From Streptosporangiaceae bacterium (GTDB lineage Bacteria > Actinomycetota > Actinomycetes > Streptosporangiales > Streptosporangiaceae): DNA of 9,302 nucleotides. Position 1 is the first letter of the stretch. Every line of letters begins with the position of its first letter. The stretch covers positions 1 to 9,302 of the forward strand of contig JASHQP010000274.1 in the NCBI GenBank assembly GCA_030039095.1, written 5' to 3'. The notes under the pieces are model-generated. The model was not told the DNA's origin and did not search any database. It saw nothing but the letters and a program-made list of their open reading frames with translations. The position numbers and the translations under genes are program-made. This document shows, piece after piece, positions 4,801-9,302 of this stretch.

Positions 4801-5595
4801 CTACTGGCGGGTCCCCCGCCAGGCCATGGTGCCGCCGTCGACCTCGTACGTGGCGCCGGTGATGAACGAGGCGTCGTCGGACGCCAGGAAGCAGACGAGC
4901 TTGGCGACCTCCTCCGGCCTGCCGCGGCGCGGGATCAGGTGGTTGCCCGACATCTGCTGCTCGGCGGCTTCCTTGTCCCGCGCCAGCGCGAGGTGCTCGT
5001 CGCTCATCGGCGTCTTGATCGACCCGGGGCAGTAGCAGTTGCACCGGACGTCGGGGGCCAGCTGGATCGCCAGCGCCCTGCTGAGCTGGATCGTCGCCCC
5101 CTTGCTCGAGCTGTAGGCGGGGGCGGGGTAGCCGGTCAGGCCCGACACGGAGGACGCGTTCACGACCGACGGCCCGCGGTCCGACGCGCGCAGGTGAGGC
5201 GCGGCGAACTTCACCGCCAGCCAGACCGCCTTGGTGTTGATCGCGTAGACCGCGTCCCAGGCCTCCTCGGGCAGGGTCTCGAACGTCGCGTCGGCGGGCG
5301 CGAACGCCGTGTCGAGCACCCCGGCCTGATTGACGAGCGTGTCCAGGCCGCCCATGGCCGCGGCGGCCGACGCCACCATGGCCTCGACTTGCGCGCTGCT
5401 GCGCAGGTCCACCTCGATGGCCGTGGCCTGGCTGCCGGCGCGCCGCACCGCGTCCGCGCACTCCCGCGCGCCCGCCGCGTTGATGTCGGCGACGGCGACG
5501 TGCTCCGCGCCCTGCGCGGCTGCCTCGACCGCGATCGCCAGCCCCATGCCCTGAGCCGCGCCCGTCACCAGCACCCGCTTGTTCTGCAGTCCCAC
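4801..5595 (-). CDS. Short-chain dehydrogenase/reductase (classical SDR)
   Basis: A 264-residue classical SDR, normal length for the family: an NAD(P)-dependent cytoplasmic oxidoreductase of hydroxyl or keto groups. The Rossmann motif TGAAQGMG lies at 11-18. ADIN (37-40), with an acidic residue after strand 2, favours NAD over NADP. The usual NNAG appears as NQAG (89-92). Catalytic residues are S148, Y161 and K165 (YSSSK), with N120 before them. PGSIKTPM (190-197) and the C-terminal [15 protein letters not shown] (245-259) are typical. The GTG at 5595 is chosen because AGGAGG stands 4 nt before it and the Rossmann strand follows at once; an ATG at 5616 lacks a Shine-Dalgarno. It has its own AT-rich promoter and is divergent from the acyl-CoA synthetase. 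A role in oxidising a hydroxyacyl intermediate is inferred from context only. Confidence 0.92.
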   Translation of the reverse strand: MGLQNKRVLVTGAAQGMGLAIAVEAAAQGAEHVAVADINAAGARECADAVRRAGSQATAIEVDLRSSAQVEAMVASAAAAMGGLDTLVNQAGVLDTAFAPADATFETLPEEAWDAVYAINTKAVWLAVKFAAPHLRASDRGPSVVNASSVSGLTGYPAPAYSSSKGATIQLSRALAIQLAPDVRCNCYCPGSIKTPMSDEHLALARDKEAAEQQMSGNHLIPRRGRPEEVAKLVCFLASDDASFITGATYEVDGGTMAWRGTRQ

Positions 5596-5599
5596 AGGC

Positions 5600-5605
5600 C
5601 CTCCT
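5600..5605 (-). promoter_or_regulatory. Ribosome binding site AGGAGG selecting the GTG start of the SDR
   Basis: AGGAGG, 4 nt before GTG 5595, lies inside the longer reading frame that starts at ATG 5616. The longer start would place this motif in codons 4-6. Confidence 0.7.
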
Positions 5606-5636
5606 GACGTCCGCATCCGGCTGCCGACAATCTATA

Positions 5637-5659
5637 CATATCGTTAGCATCATTATAGC
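5637..5659 (-). promoter_or_regulatory. AT-rich promoter region of the SDR gene
   Basis: On the minus strand a perfect TATAAT (5657-5652) sits about 57 nt before the GTG start, but no convincing -35 box is visible at 15-18 nt spacing, which suggests activator dependence. The segment 5637-5655 matches 4156-4174 in front of the solute-binding protein gene at 16 of 19 positions, so the two genes may share a regulator. Confidence 0.45.
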
Positions 5660-5722
5660 CTGATGAGGGCCGGATCGACCGGGCAGCAGACCCGGCGAGA
5701 CCAGCCGGAACGGAGCGCGCGG

Positions 5723-5988
5723 ATGGACAACGGCCGGGCGGCGCCGGCGAGTGCGGCGGACGGTGCCCGGCGGCCGTTCCCCGAGCCGGTGTCCCCATGT
5801 TCGCCGACCGGGTGCCGTACGGCATCGCCGTGGCCGACCTGGGCGACGGCATCAGGATGCTGGGCAACTACCTCGGCGCGGATCTTGGCGCGCTGGCCTG
5901 CGGGCTGCCGGTCCGGGCGCGGTACGAGCGCTCCGGCGGCCACGGGTTCCTCGGCTGGGTGCCAGCCGGGACGGGACCAGCGCGTTGA
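5723..5988 (+). pseudogene. Frameshifted remnant of a second DUF35 OB-fold protein
   Basis: The frame from ATG 5797 gives MFADRVPYGIAVADLGDGIR, then MLGNYLGADL and GLPVRARYE, the usual second half of a DUF35 OB-fold (FADRVPYxVAxVxLDEGxR...). The matching upstream piece RRPFPEPVSP lies in a different frame that runs from ATG 5723, with the break near 5795. No zinc-ribbon cysteines remain and no Shine-Dalgarno precedes 5797. A further stretch up to 6106 (ending SYGDMSAGSLLVLGAA) is open in the first frame but I do not recognise it. Read as a decayed gene that once stood ahead of the acyl-CoA synthetase; a functional short OB-fold protein from 5797 is less likely. Confidence 0.5.
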
Positions 5989-6134
5989 CCGGTCCGGCCG
6001 CGGGCCGGGCGGGCCGCTCGGGTCGGGCGCCCGCGCGGAGCTGGGCCTGGTCACCAGCTACGGAGACATGTCAGCGGGCTCGCTCCTGGTGCTCGGCGCG
6101 GCGTGATCATGACGGCACGGGAAGGGATTCGAGC
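5989..6134. other. Spacer before the acyl-CoA synthetase
   Basis: This holds the tail of the frame described with the DUF35 relic and the leader of the synthetase. GGAAGG is placed 9 nt before the synthetase ATG. I see no clear -35/-10 pair. Confidence 0.4.
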
Positions 6135-8330
6135 ATGACGATGCCCGGTCAGCAGGCGGCGTCCGGCGCCGTGGCGAGCCGGGAGCGGCTCCGCCGGCTG
6201 TTCACGCCGCGGTCGGTCGCGATCGTCGGCGCCAGCGACCGGTCGAGCTGGTCCCACCGGATCCGGGGCGCCCTGCTCAGCATCGGCTACGAGGGCGAGG
6301 TCTTCTTCGTCAACCCGCGTGGCGGCACGGCGCACGGCGCCACGGCGTACCGTTCCGTCTCCGAGATCGGCCGGGTGCCCGACCTCGTGTACGTGATGAC
6401 GTCGGCCGGGGCGAGCCTGGCGGCCATCGCCGAGGCGGCACGCCTGGGCACCAGGTCCGCCATCATCCTGAGCTCCGGCTTCGCCGAGACCGGGCCCGAG
6501 GGACTGGCGGCCCAGCAGCGTCTCGCGGAGGTCGCGCGCGAGCACGACATGGCGGTGCTCGGGCCCAACACGCTGGGGTTCGCGAACCCGGCCCGGCGCG
6601 TCGTGCTGATGCCGATGCAGCCCGGCGACGAGCTGGAACCGGGCGCCATCGGCGTCGTCTCGCAGAGCGGCAACATGGCCGTCCAGGTCATGAACATGGC
6701 GCGGTCGTTCGACGTCGGCCTGAGCCTGCTGGTCAGCACCGGCAACGAGCTGAACGTGACAGCGACCGACGTGCTGGACTACCTCGCGGCCGACGACGCC
6801 ACGAGGGTGATCGCCGTCTTCCTGGAGGCTGTCACCGACCCGGCGGCCTTCCGAGCCGCGTGCCTGCGCGCCCGGCAGGCGGGCAAGCCGGTCGTGGCGC
6901 TGAAGGTCGGCCGCAGCGAGGCCGCCGCGCGGGCGGCTCTGGCGCACACCGGGGCGCTGGTCGGCGACGACGCGATCATCTCGGCCGTGCTGGCCGCGTC
7001 GGGGGTGATCCGGGTCGACTCGATGGAGGACCTGCTCACGACCGCGGACACGTTCGTGCGTTCCGGCCCGATCCGGGGCCGCAACCTCGCGGTGGTGACG
7101 ATCTCGGGCGGAGGGTGCGACCTGGCCGCCGACCGCGCGGACTCGCTCGGCCTGCGGTACCCGCCGCTGGGCGAGGGCACGCTGGGCAAGCTGCGCGACC
7201 TGCTGCCCTCGTACGCCACCCCGCAGAACCCGCTCGACGCGACCGGCGCCGCGGTCGCGGATGCGCCGCTGTTCGGCGCCGCGATCGCGGCCGTCGCCGA
7301 CGACCCGGCCGTCGACGTGACCGTGGCGATCGGCGAGATCGAGCACCACGCGCCGGATTCGGCCTGGGGCCTGGACAGCATCACCGCGATGACGGCCGCC
7401 GCGCGGCAGGCGCCGCGGCCGGTCATCTTCACGAACACCACCATCCACACGATCTCCCCGGGAGCGCGCGCGGTGCGCCACGAACTCGGCGTGCCCAGCG
7501 TGTTCGGCGGCATGGACCGCGTGCTCGCGGCCGTCGCCAGGATCGCGGACTGGTCGGCGGCGCCGGTGTCACCGGCCGTCCAGACGCACCCGCCGGCCCC
7601 GGTGCCGCCGGTGGGCGAGACACCGCCGTGGCCAGGCCCGGCCGACTCCCCTGGCCTGCCGGCCAGGGCCGGAACCTGGTCCGAGGCCGACGCCCGCTGC
7701 CTGCTGGAACGCGGCGGCGTGCCGGTAGTGCCGGCCGTCCTGGCCGGCACCCCCGAGGAGGCGGCCGCGGCCGCCGCCCGGTTCGGCACGCCCGTCGCCG
7801 TCAAGATCGTGTCCCCCGGCATCGTCCACAAGACCGACGCCGGGGGTGTCGCTCTGAACCGCGACGGGCGCGAGGACGTCATCGACGCCGCCCGTCAGGT
7901 GCTGGCGGCCGCGCAGCGCCAGTTCCCGGCGCCCCGGGTCGACGGCATCCTGGTGTCCCCGATGCGGCCGGAGGGACCCGGGGTCCACGACCTGCTGGTC
8001 GGCGTGGTGCATGATCCCGACTGGGGCCCGGTGCTCGCCGTGGCCATGGGCGGGATCTGGGCCGAGGCGCTCGCGGACGTCAGCCGCGTCGCGCTGCCGT
8101 GCGACCGCGCGGCGATCGAGTCCGCGGTCCGCGGCCTGCGCGGTGCTCCTGTCCTCTTGGGTGCGCGCGGTGTCCCAGGCGTGGATCTTGAACGCGTCGT
8201 CGACGCGATCGCCGCCATCGCCGAACTGGCGGTGAGCCTCGGCGACGACCTCGTCGCGATCGAGGTCAACCCGCTCCGGGTGACCGCCGACCGCGCCGAG
8301 GCCCTGGACGCCACCGTCCAGTGGCATTAG
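6135..8330 (+). CDS. ADP-forming (NDP-forming) acyl-CoA synthetase, fused alpha-beta type
   Basis: A 731-residue single-chain acyl-CoA synthetase of the acetyl-CoA synthetase (ADP-forming)/succinyl-CoA ligase superfamily. It makes acyl-CoA from acid, CoA and ATP through a phosphohistidine. Order of domains: CoA-binding Rossmann domain (about 20-150; LFTPRSVAIVGASD at 22-35, LGPNTLGFANP at 142-152), succinyl-CoA-ligase-like domains (about 160-470; VVSQSGNMA at 174-182, AHTGALVGDDA at 270-280 with probable phosphohistidine H271), a Pro-rich linker (about 476-505), and an ATP-grasp domain (about 512-720; VAVKIVSPGIVHKTDAGGVAL at 554-574, AIEVNPL at 708-714). In the ATP-grasp part LVSPM (606-610) replaces the more usual LVQxM, as in some aromatic acyl-CoA synthetase homologues. 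The start at 6135 is chosen because GGAAGG precedes it and homology begins soon after, although the frame is open further upstream. The substrate is unknown; loading the cluster's acid with CoA is the likely job. Confidence 0.92.
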   Translation: MTMPGQQAASGAVASRERLRRLFTPRSVAIVGASDRSSWSHRIRGALLSIGYEGEVFFVNPRGGTAHGATAYRSVSEIGRVPDLVYVMTSAGASLAAIAEAARLGTRSAIILSSGFAETGPEGLAAQQRLAEVAREHDMAVLGPNTLGFANPARRVVLMPMQPGDELEPGAIGVVSQSGNMAVQVMNMARSFDVGLSLLVSTGNELNVTATDVLDYLAADDATRVIAVFLEAVTDPAAFRAACLRARQAGKPVVALKVGRSEAAARAALAHTGALVGDDAIISAVLAASGVIRVDSMEDLLTTADTFVRSGPIRGRNLAVVTISGGGCDLAADRADSLGLRYPPLGEGTLGKLRDLLPSYATPQNPLDATGAAVADAPLFGAAIAAVADDPAVDVTVAIGEIEHHAPDSAWGLDSITAMTAAARQAPRPVIFTNTTIHTISPGARAVRHELGVPSVFGGMDRVLAAVARIADWSAAPVSPAVQTHPPAPVPPVGETPPWPGPADSPGLPARAGTWSEADARCLLERGGVPVVPAVLAGTPEEAAAAAARFGTPVAVKIVSPGIVHKTDAGGVALNRDGREDVIDAARQVLAAAQRQFPAPRVDGILVSPMRPEGPGVHDLLVGVVHDPDWGPVLAVAMGGIWAEALADVSRVALPCDRAAIESAVRGLRGAPVLLGARGVPGVDLERVVDAIAAIAELAVSLGDDLVAIEVNPLRVTADRAEALDATVQWH

Positions 8331-9302
8331 CTGCCGGGCGGCTTGTTGGTCCAGCCCCGGCTCACGAACACCGAGTAGTCGATCACGGTGCCCACGGTCA
8401 CGTGGGCGAGCGGGATTGGCTGCTGGGCGACGCCCTCGTCGCACAGCGTCGCGCCGGTCGCCGGGTCGACGATGGTCAGTCCCAACACCGGGCCGGTCCG
8501 GCCAAGCCACACCGCGGTCCCGGACTGGCCGGCCGGGTCCTGCACGTTGGGCTTCATCCGGATGCCCGGCAGGCTGGCCAGCACGCGGTAAGCGGCGGCG
8601 CGGACCGCTGGCGCGGACAGGGAATCCATGATGCCAAGGGCATCGTTGAACAGGACCTCGGTTTGGGTACCTGCGTTGTGGAACTCCGCCTGGTGCGCCA
8701 AGATGAATGCCTTCAGCCGAGCTGGGCTGTCGGGCAGCGTGGCCTCGTTGATGTGCGGCCCCGTCAGATTCCTGGGCCCCGCGAGATACCGTCGGCCCGG
8801 GGCCATGGTGATCCTTACGGTCTGGTCGTACCAGGCTATCCAGCTTGCCGGCGAGCCAGCCCGGCGCCAGGCGGCCGCGTCCGCCGGGCTCGCGGGCTGG
8901 GCACCCAGCGATTGCGTGGCGCCCTCGACGGCGCCGTCCGGCGAGCCCTTCCTGGGTGGCTCATAGCAGGATTCGATCATGTTCTTGCCGAAGATCGCGT
9001 ACCGGTAGCCGGCCAGTGATGCCGCGGGGCCTTGATCCCATGGCGCCTGAAGCGTCGTGTCGTCGGCCCCCACCAGCATGCGCTGGCCCGCTTGCCTCTG
9101 CGAGCAGTACCACCGACCCGTCGATGTGCTGCCGGCTGCGGCCTTGACCGCCATCGTGAGCAGGAATTCGCGGGCGGGCAGGCCGGGCAGCCCGTCCGCC
9201 TGGCCGTGCCCCGGGCGCGCGGCGGGCGCACCGTGCGGGACAAGCGTGACAAAGGCGAGCGCGGCCGCAGCACCGGCGGCCACGGCACCGACCGCGACCC
9301 GG
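8327..9302 (-). CDS. CU044_5270-like membrane-anchored protein, 5' end outside window
   Basis: The frame is open from the right edge to TAA at 8327-8329. A GTG at 9283 is a possible start, but the open frame upstream (RVAVGAV before VAAGAAAALAFVTLV) forms the first half of one hydrophobic segment, so the true start probably lies beyond the window with a short cytoplasmic N-terminus, as in actinobacterial CU044_5270-type proteins. The outside part begins with PAREFLLTMAVKAAAG, then GRWYCSQR, a Tyr-rich region, AAWRRAGSPASWIAWY, a central helical part and a final beta-rich domain (GTAVWLGRTGPVLGLTIVD, TGATLCDEGV). Such genes often accompany sigma factors; none is visible here. The function of the family is not known. 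Its stop overlaps the stop of the convergent synthetase gene by 4 nt. Family assignment is by resemblance of layout and motifs. Confidence 0.65.
   Translation of the reverse strand, partial: RVAVGAVAAGAAAALAFVTLVPHGAPAARPGHGQADGLPGLPAREFLLTMAVKAAAGSTSTGRWYCSQRQAGQRMLVGADDTTLQAPWDQGPAASLAGYRYAIFGKNMIESCYEPPRKGSPDGAVEGATQSLGAQPASPADAAAWRRAGSPASWIAWYDQTVRITMAPGRRYLAGPRNLTGPHINEATLPDSPARLKAFILAHQAEFHNAGTQTEVLFNDALGIMDSLSAPAVRAAAYRVLASLPGIRMKPNVQDPAGQSGTAVWLGRTGPVLGLTIVDPATGATLCDEGVAQQPIPLAHVTVGTVIDYSVFVSRGWTNKPPGS

Noticed and set aside
5596..5616. ATG at 5616 as start of the SDR
   Set aside because: It lacks a Shine-Dalgarno, while AGGAGG is correctly placed for the GTG at 5595 just before the Rossmann strand.
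5751..6134. 128-codon N-terminal extension of the acyl-CoA synthetase
   Set aside because: The extension is Arg-rich with no homology pattern and overlaps the DUF35 relic in another frame; the ATG at 6135 has a GGAAGG site.
6051..7481. Minus-strand open frame of 476 codons opposite the acyl-CoA synthetase
   Set aside because: It is rich in Arg, Gly, Asp and His with no domain and is antisense to the CoA-binding and ligase domains of a clear gene.

Overview
The window reads as chromosomal DNA of a high-GC actinomycete. Base composition is strongly GC-rich with G/C at nearly every third codon position. Promoters sit in short AT-rich islands, Shine-Dalgarno sequences are GGAGG-like, and one gene resembles the actinobacterial CU044_5270 family. 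I cannot name the genus. The main theme is CoA-thioester catabolism together with uptake of an unknown organic substrate.

Layout. (1) 1-2870, minus strand: a three-gene operon in the order thiolase-like protein, stand-alone DUF35 (Zn-ribbon/OB-fold) protein, and class III CoA-transferase cut by the left window edge. It has a good sigma-70-type promoter, a small palindrome at the expected transcription start, and a ten-codon upstream ORF whose stop overlaps the thiolase start. (2) 2894-4186, minus: a lipoprotein solute-binding protein with its own promoter and terminator, but no permease or ATPase in view. (3) About 4200-4800: a gene graveyard with a decayed RelBE-like toxin-antitoxin pair, a perfect 19-bp inverted repeat, and scraps resembling an alpha/beta-hydrolase and a MarR regulator. 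(4) 4801-5657, minus: a short-chain dehydrogenase with a GTG start. (5) About 5663-6134: a frameshifted relic of a second DUF35 protein. (6) 6135-8330, plus: a fused ADP-forming (NDP-forming) acyl-CoA synthetase. (7) 8327-9302, minus: a membrane-anchored CU044_5270-like protein whose 5' end lies outside the window and whose stop overlaps that of the synthetase.

A coherent but inferred reading: the binding protein captures a substrate, the synthetase and/or CoA-transferase makes its CoA ester, the SDR oxidises a hydroxyl group, and the thiolase-fold/DUF35 pair cleaves carbon-carbon bonds. The thiolase lacks the usual Cys/His/Cys catalytic set, which points to a retro-aldolase of the Ltp2-ChsH2(DUF35) kind rather than a classical thiolase. 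The substrate cannot be read from the sequence. No tRNA, rRNA, CRISPR array, intact transposase or phage gene was seen.
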